64,000 nt of DNA from Suilimivivens sp964571145 (GCA_964571145.1 CAZNAP010000001.1:1-64000), one strand, 5' to 3'; shown: positions 17,085-25,835, numbered from the stretch's first letter. Notes: generated by a model not told the origin, from the letters alone. Numbers and translations: made by a program.

Positions 17085-18656
17085 CTAATTACAACCTAAA
17101 TCTATGTCCAAATTTTTGAAATGTGCATAGCCGCCATTTGTTCCAAACGCATGAATTCCGTATGTACAACCGACAAATCCGCCTGCCAATTCAGAAGTCA
17201 TGAAGTTTACTGAAATACCCTCGATCAGTAACTTCGATCCTGCCCAAAATGCAACATTCTGTTCATGACCGGTTATCTTAAGTTCTGCATACGCTGCGCC
17301 GTTTGGTATCATCATTTCTTCTGTCAATCTCTGCTTTGCCAGTATTTGGCTTTCGCCCTGCTCTGTTTTGCTCACAACGACAGCCAGTTCCTCTTGATCT
17401 TTTACCACCATCAGTCTCAGATAATTCATGTCATCATGCATATATAATAAACCTGCTTCTCCGCAAGGTAATGATTCTGCATTTACCTGAACAGTAAGTG
17501 AAAACTCTCTAGACTGCTGTCTGAGTCCCATGTAAGACGTTGCTGCCTTTGTATCTTCCGGAAGTGCATTCGCAAGCTTCAGATCTACTTCTCTGTCATT
17601 AATAATCTGATACAAATCCTTTTCCGGATGTCTGTAAAACAAAATTCTCTTATCTAATGGTGTTTGAAATTTGACTTCTGTTCTGGGTTCCCATGCAGGA
17701 CATGCACCAGCTTTAAGCGGTACTTCTGGTAATGCCACCGGCTGTTCTGGCCTAATTCTGCCTTCGCCCGGATTCACTACCGGCCAGCCTTCTTCCCATA
17801 TGACCTCCGCTAAAAAGGTCTCACGTCCCAGCTGGGTCAATCCATCAATCGGTCTGGTACCAAGCATAGCCAAATACCAATGTCCATCCGGCGTACTGAC
17901 CAGCTCTCCATGTCCAATATTTTGAATGGGATACTGTCTACCCAAATGTCTGTGTGTCAACAGTGGATTACAATTATAATTTTCATAAGGTCCCATCAAT
18001 TCCTTGCTTCTGGCTACCGAAATACTGTGTTCAAATGCTGTTCCCATTTCCGCACAGGTTATGTAGTAATAGTCGCCGATATGGTAAAGATGCGGTCCTT
18101 CCACCCAGCAGCAGTCTTTCATGGAACCGGCATATAATGCTTTGCCTTCTCCAACCAGCGTACCTCGTTCCAAATCTAGTTCCTGTATCCAAACCTCACA
18201 GTCACCATAAAATTTGGCATCGGGTTTTTGGTGCTGACCTACATAATAACACTTTCCATCTTCGAAAAATAATGAAGGATCAATCCCTGCATCCTCGCCC
18301 TCCGGTACCTTCAGGAAAGTCGGCTCTGACCATGGTCCTGCAGGATCCGTTGCTGTCACGTAGAAGTTGCCTCCATGACTGACATTGGTCGTAATCATAT
18401 AAAAAGTGCCGTCGTTATAAGTAATACTCGGTGCGAAAATACCTCTTGATATCGTAGCCTCATCTAATGGAAGCTGACTTTCTCTTTCCAAAACATTGCC
18501 AATTTGTTCCCAATTGGCCAAATCTTTACTATGAAATACAGGTACTCCCGGAACATATGCAAATGTTGAATTAACTAAATAGTAATCTTCTCCTACCCTG
18601 CATATGGATGGATCCGGGTAAAACCCTTTTAAAATTGGATTGTTTGCTATTGCCAT
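17085..18656 (-). CDS. GH43 beta-xylosidase / alpha-L-arabinofuranosidase
   Basis: A 523-residue cytoplasmic GH43 enzyme. The five-bladed propeller opens with GFYPDPSICRVGEDYYLVNS, the Asp of which is the general base; DPSLFFEDGKCYYVG and VEGPHLYHIGDYYYI hold the modulating Asp and catalytic Glu. From about residue 320 it has a beta-sandwich (concanavalin-like) C-terminal domain. Start taken at MAIANNP with GGGAG about ten bases upstream. It would release xylose or arabinose from imported xylo-oligosaccharides and feed xylB next door. The chemoreceptor gene ends only 52 bp upstream. Confidence 0.87.
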   Translation of the reverse strand: MAIANNPILKGFYPDPSICRVGEDYYLVNSTFAYVPGVPVFHSKDLANWEQIGNVLERESQLPLDEATISRGIFAPSITYNDGTFYMITTNVSHGGNFYVTATDPAGPWSEPTFLKVPEGEDAGIDPSLFFEDGKCYYVGQHQKPDAKFYGDCEVWIQELDLERGTLVGEGKALYAGSMKDCCWVEGPHLYHIGDYYYITCAEMGTAFEHSISVARSKELMGPYENYNCNPLLTHRHLGRQYPIQNIGHGELVSTPDGHWYLAMLGTRPIDGLTQLGRETFLAEVIWEEGWPVVNPGEGRIRPEQPVALPEVPLKAGACPAWEPRTEVKFQTPLDKRILFYRHPEKDLYQIINDREVDLKLANALPEDTKAATSYMGLRQQSREFSLTVQVNAESLPCGEAGLLYMHDDMNYLRLMVVKDQEELAVVVSKTEQGESQILAKQRLTEEMMIPNGAAYAELKITGHEQNVAFWAGSKLLIEGISVNFMTSELAGGFVGCTYGIHAFGTNGGYAHFKNLDIDLGCN

Positions 18657-18708
18657 TATATACATTCTCCCAGTTATCCTTGTTATGTTTGAAGCTTTCC
18701 TGTTAGGC

Positions 18709-20979
18709 TTACTCTGTCTTAAAGGCAGAAATTTCTGTCTTTAATCCACCCATGTTTTCATCCAATGCAGCTGATATTCTCTTCAAATTATCCACACTAT
18801 CCATTAACTTATTGATGATTTCATTAACTGTTCCAGCCCCTTGCGCTGTTTCATCAATAATATCCGAAATGTTCTTGACAGACTGCAACGTTTGTCCACG
18901 CTCTACATCGGCCTTTTCCGTACTGGACACGATTTCCTTAAGTCCTGCAACCAGCTCTGTCATATGCAGGCTCATTTCTTTAAATACTTCCACTACCTCT
19001 TCTACTACCTGGCTCTGCAATGCAACCATATCTTCTGCTGCTCGTGCACTTTCCACGCTGTTTTGCGTCTGCTTGGAAATATTTGCTACGTTATTTTTGA
19101 TTTCACCTGCTGCCTTCGCTGAATCATCTGCCAGTTTACGAATCTCTTCTGCTACTACGCCAAAGCCTCGACCTGCATCGCCTGCCCTTGCTGCTTCTAT
19201 GGATGCATTTAAGGACAATAAATTCGTCTGTACAGAGATGTCTGTAATGGTACCGACAAATTTACCGATAATCTCAGATTCCTCTTTGAGCATCTCAATA
19301 CTATAACCAACTTTGGAGGTAATGTCTGTTGTTTCTTTGGCTCTTTCGCCCAGAACCTGTATCATGGACATTCCCTTATCTATCATTTGTTCTGTCTCAC
19401 CAACAAGTCCTTCTACCTTCACTACGGTTTGACTGACTTCCTGAATTTCATTGGACAGGGAACCTGTTCGTTCCACACATTCCTGTGCATGACTGGATTG
19501 TTTGGTCATACCGGCATTAATGCCTCCAATTGCCTTGGAAATATCCTGTGAATATTCATTGATGATTTCTGATGCTGCCTGTACCTCTCGTGCCGAATCT
19601 TCCAGCTGTTTGGTAGCATCGCCAACTTTACTAACCAGTTTTTTGTTTTTATGAATCATATTGGAAGCAGATGCCGCCAATTTGTGGAATTCATCTCTTC
19701 CACTTGCAACAACTTCTACTGTCAAATCTCCCTGTGCTACTTCTCCGAATCTGCGGGAAATTCTCTTCATGTTCTTCTGTATGCCTGCTGCAATAGTAAT
19801 GCCGATTGCACCAGCAATCAGTGCTGCCAAAACAACCAATGTAACCGTAAGGTTCTTAATATCTTCAGCCTGACCGGTTACCACTTCAAGCGGTACCAAG
19901 GTACAAATCGTTGCATGGTTATCTAAACTTCTGCTGTAAATAAATAAGTAATCGCTACCTTTATAAGTTACTTCCTGTGCGCCACTGATATTATCCTCAT
20001 TATTTATTGCTGCAAAGAAGTCTTGGTCAAAAAAGATAGGTTCGCCTTCCTGTAAAGTACTTTCGCTTCCTTCCGGAATATTTTCATGAATTAACTCACG
20101 TCCATTTTCCGTAACAAATCCTACGATACTTCCTTGACCTAAATTCAATCCCTCTAAAAATTCCTTAATAACAGACTGTTTCACATCAATCACAATGCAA
20201 GCATTTTTGTTCTGTGATAACAGTTCATAACTTAAAATATAATCATCCGGTTTTAAGGAAAGATATTCGTCCAGTGCCGGATGTGAATCTACCCATTTTT
20301 GAGGGGTCTTACCTTCTACAGGCATTTGAGAAACATATTCTTCCAAAAATCCCATAGGTTCTGTGTCGCCCGCATCTCTTGCCTTGGTAGACAGCATAGC
20401 CTTCTTGTCTGTAGTGATAATATGTATATTACTGATAAAGGTGTTCGCCTGCTGCGCCGATTTCATAGACGACCTGGTTCCCTTTATTAAATCAGCTTCC
20501 ACTGCGGAATCTGAAATCATATCCAGAAAATACTTGTTGAGCTCCGAATCAAATGCATACTTTAAAGCCTCTGTCTCGATAAAGGCATTACTCATTTCCA
20601 CATATTCGGTTGCCATATTAATGGTCTGCATGGTAGATTCCTGAAACTTATCGCTCATACCTTCTGCAGATTTACGATAGGCTGTCACGCCTACAATAAT
20701 CATGAAAATAACCGGCACCAAAAAACAAACGAAGATTTTGTTTCGAATGCTAAACAACATGACAGAGGTGTTCCCTGCCTTCTTTGTCTTTTCGCCTTCT
20801 GTTTTCTTTCGTTTGAATATAGCCGCCTTGCTAATTTTAGTTCCAAAGGCTTTCAGTTTGAGTCCGACTTTTTTCTCCGGCTTCTGCTTAATCTCCTCTG
20901 GTTCCTGATCTACCATTTGTTCTTGGTCTACCATTTGTTCTTTGTCGCGCTTGTGTTTCTTAAACAGTCTAATCTTCAT
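18709..20979 (-). CDS. Methyl-accepting chemotaxis protein
   Basis: A 756-residue chemoreceptor. A long basic N-terminal cytoplasmic stretch (about 1-75) contains an in-frame duplication of EQMVDQ. Then come a membrane helix (about 77-97), an extracellular dCache-like sensor (about 100-375), a second helix (about 385-408), HAMP, and a signalling domain with the hairpin tip SIEAARAGDAGRGFGVVAEE. It would bind an external ligand and steer CheA. Its position directly upstream of GH43 and xylB on the same strand suggests a ligand linked to plant sugars, but that is only positional. Confidence 0.9.
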   Translation of the reverse strand: MKIRLFKKHKRDKEQMVDQEQMVDQEPEEIKQKPEKKVGLKLKAFGTKISKAAIFKRKKTEGEKTKKAGNTSVMLFSIRNKIFVCFLVPVIFMIIVGVTAYRKSAEGMSDKFQESTMQTINMATEYVEMSNAFIETEALKYAFDSELNKYFLDMISDSAVEADLIKGTRSSMKSAQQANTFISNIHIITTDKKAMLSTKARDAGDTEPMGFLEEYVSQMPVEGKTPQKWVDSHPALDEYLSLKPDDYILSYELLSQNKNACIVIDVKQSVIKEFLEGLNLGQGSIVGFVTENGRELIHENIPEGSESTLQEGEPIFFDQDFFAAINNEDNISGAQEVTYKGSDYLFIYSRSLDNHATICTLVPLEVVTGQAEDIKNLTVTLVVLAALIAGAIGITIAAGIQKNMKRISRRFGEVAQGDLTVEVVASGRDEFHKLAASASNMIHKNKKLVSKVGDATKQLEDSAREVQAASEIINEYSQDISKAIGGINAGMTKQSSHAQECVERTGSLSNEIQEVSQTVVKVEGLVGETEQMIDKGMSMIQVLGERAKETTDITSKVGYSIEMLKEESEIIGKFVGTITDISVQTNLLSLNASIEAARAGDAGRGFGVVAEEIRKLADDSAKAAGEIKNNVANISKQTQNSVESARAAEDMVALQSQVVEEVVEVFKEMSLHMTELVAGLKEIVSSTEKADVERGQTLQSVKNISDIIDETAQGAGTVNEIINKLMDSVDNLKRISAALDENMGGLKTEISAFKTE

Positions 20980-21262
20980 AGTTTACCCTCCAAATGCTCA
21001 GTAGTAACTTTACTTCCGCATATTCCGTTCCTATCCTTCCTATGCAAAACGTTTTACTTATGCAAACTTGGAATAAACCCCTAAGCTAATATTACGACTT
21101 ATGGCATTTTATTTCGCGTCATCTATTGCCATAAATTTGCTAGATATTGCGAAAATTGTTGTTTTCAAACCTACCTGCATTTGCTATACTGAATTTATCG
21201 TTTCACTAATAGATTATAAATTTATTTATCATTGCATTAATAGCAAAGGAAGGTTTCCTCTT
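20980..21262. other. Divergent intergenic region
   Basis: Between the chemoreceptor (minus) and carbamate kinase (plus). It contains the kinase promoter described separately. I see no convincing SigD promoter for the chemoreceptor and no repeats. Confidence 0.5.
21162..21190 (+). promoter_or_regulatory. Promoter of carbamate kinase
   Basis: TTTTCA and TATACT separated by 17 bp, with a TGC extended -10. It gives a 5' leader of about 65-70 bases. Confidence 0.55.
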
Positions 21263-22201
21263 ATGAATAAGAAAAAAGCAGTTGTATCATTGGGGCATAG
21301 CGCTCTTGGCTCTACCACACTGGAGCAATGGGATTCAGTGAAAATAACAGCAAAGGCTCTGGCTGATTTAGCAGAAGCGGGTTATCAGCTCACCATTACC
21401 CACAGTAATGGGCCTCAGATTAGTATGATTCACAAAGCTATGACAGAACTGCGTCGCCTCTATATAGATTATACGCCGGCTCCCATGTGTGTATGCAGTG
21501 CCATGAGTCAGGGGTATGTAGGTTATGATATTCAAAATGCATTAAAAGCCGAATTATTAAGCCGTGGTATCAGCACTACTGTTTCTACGATTTTGACGCA
21601 AGTAACAGTTGACCCTTATGATGAAGCATTTTATGAACCCACTAAATTAATTGGACGAAACATGTCAGCAGAAGATGCTGAAATAGAAATTAAAAAGGGA
21701 AATTATGTACAAGAGGAACCCGGCAAAGGATTCCGTAGAATTATAGCCGCACCTAAGCCCATCGACATTGTTGAAATTGAAGCAATTCGCGCATTAGCGA
21801 ATGCCAATCAGATTGTGATTGCATGCGGTGGTGGTGGTATTCCTGTTATTGAACAGCAGCATGCCCTGCGAGGTGCTTCTGCTGTTATTGAAAAAGATGC
21901 CATAGCCGGCAAGCTAGCTTCCGACTTGAACGCTGATCAATTAATTATTTTAACATCTGTTCCTGCCGTATACCGGAATTTTGGGCAAGACACCCAAGCT
22001 GAAGTTTCCAGTCTTACTGTTGCACAGGCACAGCAAATGATTGCTGATAATGAATTTGAAAAAGGGACTATGCTACCGAAAATCGAAGCAGCAATTGCTT
22101 TTCTTTCCGCATGTCCCCATGGTAGTGCTTTAATCACCTCATTGGAAGCTGTCGGCGATGCCCTTAAGGGCAAGGCAGGTACCGTAATTACGGCTTCTTG
22201 A
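21263..22201 (+). CDS. arcC: Carbamate kinase
   Basis: A 312-residue protein starting MNKKKAVVSLGHSALG after AAGGAAGG; a longer in-frame start lacks such a site. Amino-acid-kinase fold with THSNGPQI (about 49-56), the PMSVCxAMSQGYVGY-like block PAPMCVCSAMSQGYVGYD, VIACGGGGIPVI (about 190-201) and DKDLA-like EKDAIAGKLASDL. It makes ATP from carbamoyl phosphate, or the reverse. No arginine deiminase or carbamoyltransferase genes are near, so it is probably fed by another carbamoylated substrate. It overlaps the 3' end of the convergent aldolase gene by 14 bp. Confidence 0.9.
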   Translation: MNKKKAVVSLGHSALGSTTLEQWDSVKITAKALADLAEAGYQLTITHSNGPQISMIHKAMTELRRLYIDYTPAPMCVCSAMSQGYVGYDIQNALKAELLSRGISTTVSTILTQVTVDPYDEAFYEPTKLIGRNMSAEDAEIEIKKGNYVQEEPGKGFRRIIAAPKPIDIVEIEAIRALANANQIVIACGGGGIPVIEQQHALRGASAVIEKDAIAGKLASDLNADQLIILTSVPAVYRNFGQDTQAEVSSLTVAQAQQMIADNEFEKGTMLPKIEAAIAFLSACPHGSALITSLEAVGDALKGKAGTVITAS

Positions 22202-22877
22202 ATGAATCGTTTGTAGCCGGATGTCGTCCGGTCATTCCGGACCTTCTCCGAATTTCATAAATAGTTTCTACCTGGGCAGCCGTCAGTTCTCTGGCCTGCC
22301 CAAGTAGTTTGGTCTGATATAATTGTCTGGCATAAAATTCTAATGATTCCATCTTGAAATACGCATTCATCAAAGAATCCCCACAGGTAACAGCACCATG
22401 ATTGGATAACAACACCGCATCATATTCTGCTATATATTCCGCCACCGAATCCGGCACCTCATCCGTAGACGGGGTTCCATAAGCTGCTACCGGTACGCGA
22501 CCCAGTATTAATAAGGTTTCTGCAATAATCGGCTTTTCCAGTGGCATTCCGGCAATTGCAAAGGTGGTTGCATAGGGCGGATGTGCATGTACAACTGCTT
22601 TCACATCCGGACGCTCCCTGTAAATACGCATGTGCATTTTCATTTCCGAAGAAGGCCGAAAGCCTTGTTCTGCTTCCAGTAATTTACCTTCTGCATCAAT
22701 TCGGCAAATACATTCGGGACTCATAAAGCCTTTGCTTACACCGGTAGGCGTACAAAGAAATTCGTTCTCATTTAACTTAACGGAAAAGTTTCCGTCATTA
22801 GCTGCCACCATACCGCGTTCATACACACGCTTTCCTATTTCACAAAGCTCTTTTCTGATTGCATATTCACTGTTCAA
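22188..22877 (-). CDS. Class II aldolase / L-fuculose-phosphate aldolase family
   Basis: A 229-residue class II (zinc) aldolase of the FucA/AraD/RhaD group. Zinc ligands and catalytic residues are visible: SSEMKMHM (about 75-82, Glu), VVHAHPPYAT (about 93-102, two His) and LLSNHGAVTC (about 155-164, third His). N-terminal VAANDGNFSVK and TPTGVSKG match phosphate-binding loops. The start is a TTG with GGAG 7 bases upstream. It could cleave fuculose-, ribulose- or xylulose-type 1-phosphates into dihydroxyacetone phosphate plus an aldehyde, or epimerise ribulose 5-phosphate. It may serve the FucI-like isomerase and kinase 4-8 kb away. Confidence 0.85.
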   Translation of the reverse strand: MNSEYAIRKELCEIGKRVYERGMVAANDGNFSVKLNENEFLCTPTGVSKGFMSPECICRIDAEGKLLEAEQGFRPSSEMKMHMRIYRERPDVKAVVHAHPPYATTFAIAGMPLEKPIIAETLLILGRVPVAAYGTPSTDEVPDSVAEYIAEYDAVLLSNHGAVTCGDSLMNAYFKMESLEFYARQLYQTKLLGQARELTAAQVETIYEIRRRSGMTGRHPATNDSFKKP

Positions 22878-22887
22878 ATCAAGACTC

Positions 22888-23163
22888 CTTTATTCCCGTT
22901 CTATTCCAATCCCTTTATTCCAGTTCTTTTATTCCAATTCTTTTTTATTCCAATTCTTTTTTATTCCAATTCTTTTTTATTCCAATTCTTTTTTATTNNN
23001 NNNNNNNNNNNNNNNNNNNNNNNNNNNNNNNNNNNNNNNNNNNNNNNNNNNNNNNNNNNNNNNNNNNNNNNNNNNNNNNNNNNNNNNNNNNNNNNNNTTT
23101 TATTCCAATTCTTTTTTATTCCAATTCTTTTTTATTCCAATTCTTTTTTATTCCAATTCCAAG
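22888..23163 (-). repeat. 16-bp tandem array at the 3' end of the ABC permease gene
   Basis: Units of GGAATAAAAAAGAATT (16 bp) on the minus strand, at least three full units on each side of an assembly gap, decaying towards the aldolase gene. The first unit includes the permease's last codons LELE and its TAA stop. Copy number is unknown because of the gap. Confidence 0.9.
22998..23097. other. Assembly gap (100 N) inside a tandem array
   Basis: Both flanks show the same 55 bases of 16-bp repeat, so this looks like a k-mer-limited contig break in a repeat. Confidence 0.9.
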
Positions 23164-23978
23164 TGTTTCTTTACAAGATTTTCATTTACAAAATACATTG
23201 TAATACCCACAACCAACATAACAGCTGCGGTAACTGCATAAATTGGTGTATAAACAGCAAATATTGACACTCCATCCATTGATTCATATGGATCATTAAA
23301 CAATTTTGCATAAAAAGGAATAAGGCATACCACTGTAATCATCTGAATCGCAAACTGAATGGCAAAATAAGCACCGATTGCACCTAAAATTCTATGTTTA
23401 CGCACCATCTGTCCAAGTGAAATAGCGCCTGTCAATAACGCTGTACTGCTAAAGCATCCAACCAGTAACATAGCCAGCAATGAAAGCAAAAATCCCTGCC
23501 AACCTCTCAGGAAATCATATTGTAACAATACGCTCAATTCTTCCCAAAATTCTGCAAAATTAAGCTCTTCCATCGGTGCCAAAAATACAACTACCATTGT
23601 ACCAAAAATAATAAAACTTGCGAAAATTGCAGTTGCAGATATCAGTTGCCACAACGACATTGTCATGATTTTACTTAAGAGTGTTTGACGAGCGGTGGTC
23701 GGTAATGTATGTGTCAAATATCCCTCATCAGTATACATGCTTTTATAGAAGCGTACAGCTAAATATACCATAATTCCCATTGAACAAACAATCATTGCAA
23801 AATAGTAAAGCAAAATCAGCATGATTGCAGAAAGAGGAAGCCCTACCCATTCACTTTCCCAAATAGGAAAAGCAAATGTTAAACCTGCCAAAACAGCAGT
23901 TCCCAACAATATAGCCACAAAGAGTAATGGTATATTGCGCGAGTTTCTCCATTCTTCTTTAAATAATTTTCCTAACAT
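23148..23978 (-). CDS. ABC transporter permease
   Basis: A 276-residue membrane protein with about six hydrophobic segments and no conserved catalytic motif; N-terminus MLGKLFKEEWRNSRNIPLL, cytoplasmic and basic. It resembles ABC-2 type permeases of YtrA-regulated transporters. The start overlaps the ATPase gene by 7 bp, so the two are co-translated. Such transporters respond to cell-wall-active compounds in Bacillota. The stop codon begins a 16-bp tandem array. Confidence 0.8.
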   Translation of the reverse strand: MLGKLFKEEWRNSRNIPLLFVAILLGTAVLAGLTFAFPIWESEWVGLPLSAIMLILLYYFAMIVCSMGIMVYLAVRFYKSMYTDEGYLTHTLPTTARQTLLSKIMTMSLWQLISATAIFASFIIFGTMVVVFLAPMEELNFAEFWEELSVLLQYDFLRGWQGFLLSLLAMLLVGCFSSTALLTGAISLGQMVRKHRILGAIGAYFAIQFAIQMITVVCLIPFYAKLFNDPYESMDGVSIFAVYTPIYAVTAAVMLVVGITMYFVNENLVKKHLELE

Positions 23979-24673
23979 GCGAACACCTCCCTAAAATAAG
24001 CATCTACTGACTTTCCCTTATTCTCTCTGATATTTTCAACCGTATCCTGAAGGACCAATCTACCGTTACGAATAAAGATTACTTCATCCAATACGTTTTC
24101 AATATCTGAAATCAAATGAGTAGAAAGCACTATGGAAGCATTCTCGTTATAGTTACTGATAATTGTCTTTAGGATATAATCTCTTGCAGCCGGGTCTACT
24201 CCAGCAATGGGCTCATCTAAAACATACAGCTGCGCATCTCTGCTCATAACCATAATCAACTGTACTTTTTCCTTAGTGCCTTTGGATAATGTCTTTAATC
24301 TTGCTTTTCGGTCAATATTCAAGTTATCCAACATTGTAATCGCTCTGTCTCTTCTGAAATCTGCATAAAACGTTTCAAAAAAATCTATCAGCTCATTTAC
24401 TTTCATGCTGTTACGGAAATAAGTACGTTCAGGCAGATAAGAAACAATCCCTTTCGTCTCTGCTCCGGGTGTCATACCATTAATTAAAATTTCGCCTTCC
24501 TGGGCTACCAGCAGTCCATTCAGTAATTTAATCAATGTTGTCTTTCCGCTTCCGTTAGGTCCCAGTAATCCCACAATTTTCCCACGGGGAATCGTCAGGC
24601 TGATATGATCCAGCGCCAACATTTTCTTATCATATACCTTGGTAAGATTGCTGATTTCTACCAATTCACTCAT
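23972..24673 (-). CDS. ABC transporter ATP-binding protein
   Basis: A 233-residue ABC ATPase. Walker A is GLLGPNGSGKTTLIKLL (about 35-51), the signature LSKGTKEKVQLI (about 132-143), Walker B QLYVLDEPIAGVDP (about 150-163) and the switch His LSTHLI. The signature is the divergent LSKG(T/M) seen in YtrB/BcrA-like proteins. It overlaps the GntR gene by 8 bp and the permease gene by 7 bp, giving a three-gene operon. Confidence 0.88.
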   Translation of the reverse strand: MSELVEISNLTKVYDKKMLALDHISLTIPRGKIVGLLGPNGSGKTTLIKLLNGLLVAQEGEILINGMTPGAETKGIVSYLPERTYFRNSMKVNELIDFFETFYADFRRDRAITMLDNLNIDRKARLKTLSKGTKEKVQLIMVMSRDAQLYVLDEPIAGVDPAARDYILKTIISNYNENASIVLSTHLISDIENVLDEVIFIRNGRLVLQDTVENIRENKGKSVDAYFREVFAC

Positions 24674-25037
24674 TGTTCTCTCCTCCTGCCTGTTCCAATA
24701 AAACCATCAATTCTTCTTTATTGAATCCTAATTCCTTCATCTTTTGAACAAAATCGCGAACCTGCTCACGAGCAAGCATCTGACGCGTTTCCTTGATCAT
24801 ATTCATATCCTCCGTAACGGTTCTGCCACTGGTTCTCTGTGTAACTACTAACTCACTGCGTTCCAACTCCGATAAAGCTTTCTGCATCGTATTCGGATTC
24901 ACGCCAGCTTCTGTTGCCAGTTCTCTTACACTGGGTATTTTTTCTCCCGGCCCATACTGCCCTGTGATAATCCGAAGCTGTATTACTTCTAATATCTGAG
25001 CATATATTGGTCTGTCAGAATTTAAAATCCATGCCAT
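24666..25037 (-). CDS. GntR family regulator, YtrA subfamily
   Basis: A 123-residue protein: an N-terminal winged helix (PIYAQILEVIQLRIITGQYG; VRELATEAGVNPNTMQKALSE at about 41-61) and a short C-terminal helical dimerisation tail, without a ligand domain. That is the YtrA layout, whose members repress their own ABC operon. A perfect 11-bp inverted repeat lies just upstream and is the probable operator. AAGGAAGA precedes the ATG. Confidence 0.88.
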   Translation of the reverse strand: MAWILNSDRPIYAQILEVIQLRIITGQYGPGEKIPSVRELATEAGVNPNTMQKALSELERSELVVTQRTSGRTVTEDMNMIKETRQMLAREQVRDFVQKMKELGFNKEELMVLLEQAGGENNE

Positions 25038-25058
25038 TTTCGTCTTCCTTTCATTGTA

Positions 25059-25086
25059 TTATTGTATTACTCTATTAATACAATAA
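25059..25086 (-). promoter_or_regulatory. Palindromic operator of the YtrA-type operon
   Basis: TTATTGTATTA and TAATACAATAA are perfect inverted arms around a 6-bp spacer, ending 21 bp before the regulator's ATG. A further ATTGTATT half site lies between it and the gene. Confidence 0.65.
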
Positions 25087-25172
25087 CTCATTTCAGAAAA
25101 GATGTCAAGAGTTTTGAAAATAAATATTTTTTATTGCGTATTTTTAGTACGTTTTTTAGCAAATCTATGTCC

Positions 25173-25269
25173 GTGCATCTATTTCAGTGCATCTATTTCG
25201 GTGCATCTATTTCAGTGCATCTATTTCAGTGCATCTATTTCAGTGCATCTATTTCAGTGCATCTATTTA
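25173..25269. repeat. 14-bp tandem array
   Basis: Seven units of GTGCATCTATTTCA, one with a single change and the last one shortened, in the non-coding stretch upstream of the YtrA-type operon. Unlike the other arrays it does not touch a stop codon. 25087-25317 otherwise holds nothing I recognise. Confidence 0.95.
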
Positions 25270-25317
25270 GTTATTTAGGACAAATCCTGTAATTTCTGTC
25301 TATCGCCCACTAATTAC

Positions 25318-25832
25318 TTAGTCGTTGGGTGCTTATCCGAACTCGTCAAATTAGTTTTGGGTAAATTAGACGCATTTTTGCTTCCAATACCCAAAACAGC
25401 TTGCTGGTTTTATTCGATAAATTGCATTGGGCACAGAGATAGAATTCGCTATCACTATGCCCATGGTTTCCNNNNNNNNNNNNNNNNNNNNNNNNNNNNN
25501 NNNNNNNNNNNNNNNNNNNNNNNNNNNNNNNNNNNNNNNNNNNNNNNNNNNNNNNNNNNNNNNNNNNNNNNATAAATTGCATTGGGCACAGAGATAGAAT
25601 TCGCTATCACTATGCCCATGGTTTCCCTCATAGTCTGGGTAGCACAAGCTTGCGTTTTGCTACTGTGCCCAAAGCATGTGATACTGACATGTTGGTCTGC
25701 TTCCTTTGGGTATATCAGGAACTAAACGAACTCTACTGCCCAAAACTTACTAATTGATGTCTTGATAAATGAGCGTTAGTAATAACTGAAATTTGAAGAC
25801 AACTTGATGTGTTAAATCCCATGTGACTAATG
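25318..25832. repeat. Structured repeat element B1
   Basis: First copy of a roughly 340-360 bp element (515 bp as shown, 360 bp once the gap and duplicated 55 bp are removed). Left end TTAGTCGTTGGGTGCTTATC, right end CCCATGTGACTAA, inverted versions of the A repeat. The interior alternates TTGGG and CCCAA motifs forming successive hairpins: TTTTGGGTA with TACCCAAAA, TGGGCA with TGCCCA, CCCAAAGCA with TGCTTCCTTTGGG. It aligns over its length with 53962-54312 (inverted) and 58805-59146. No meaningful ORF. It lies just past the lspA stop codon. Confidence 0.8.
25472..25571. other. Assembly gap (100 N) in element B1
   Basis: The 55 bases before and after are identical, so the true sequence is probably continuous with one copy. 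Confidence 0.95.
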
Positions 25833-25835
25833 ACA

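Noticed and set aside
22888..23241. Plus-strand open frame rich in repeated FYSNSFLFQF-like peptides
   Set aside because: It is only the 16-bp non-coding tandem array read in rotating frames, plus N; no ribosome-binding site.
25062..25292. Plus-strand open frame with repeated HLFQCIYF-like peptides
   Set aside because: Product of the 14-bp tandem array; no start signals.
25318..25832. Element B as a degraded protein-coding transposon
   Set aside because: Three copies share hairpins and termini but no conserved reading frame, and the length is too short for a transposase.
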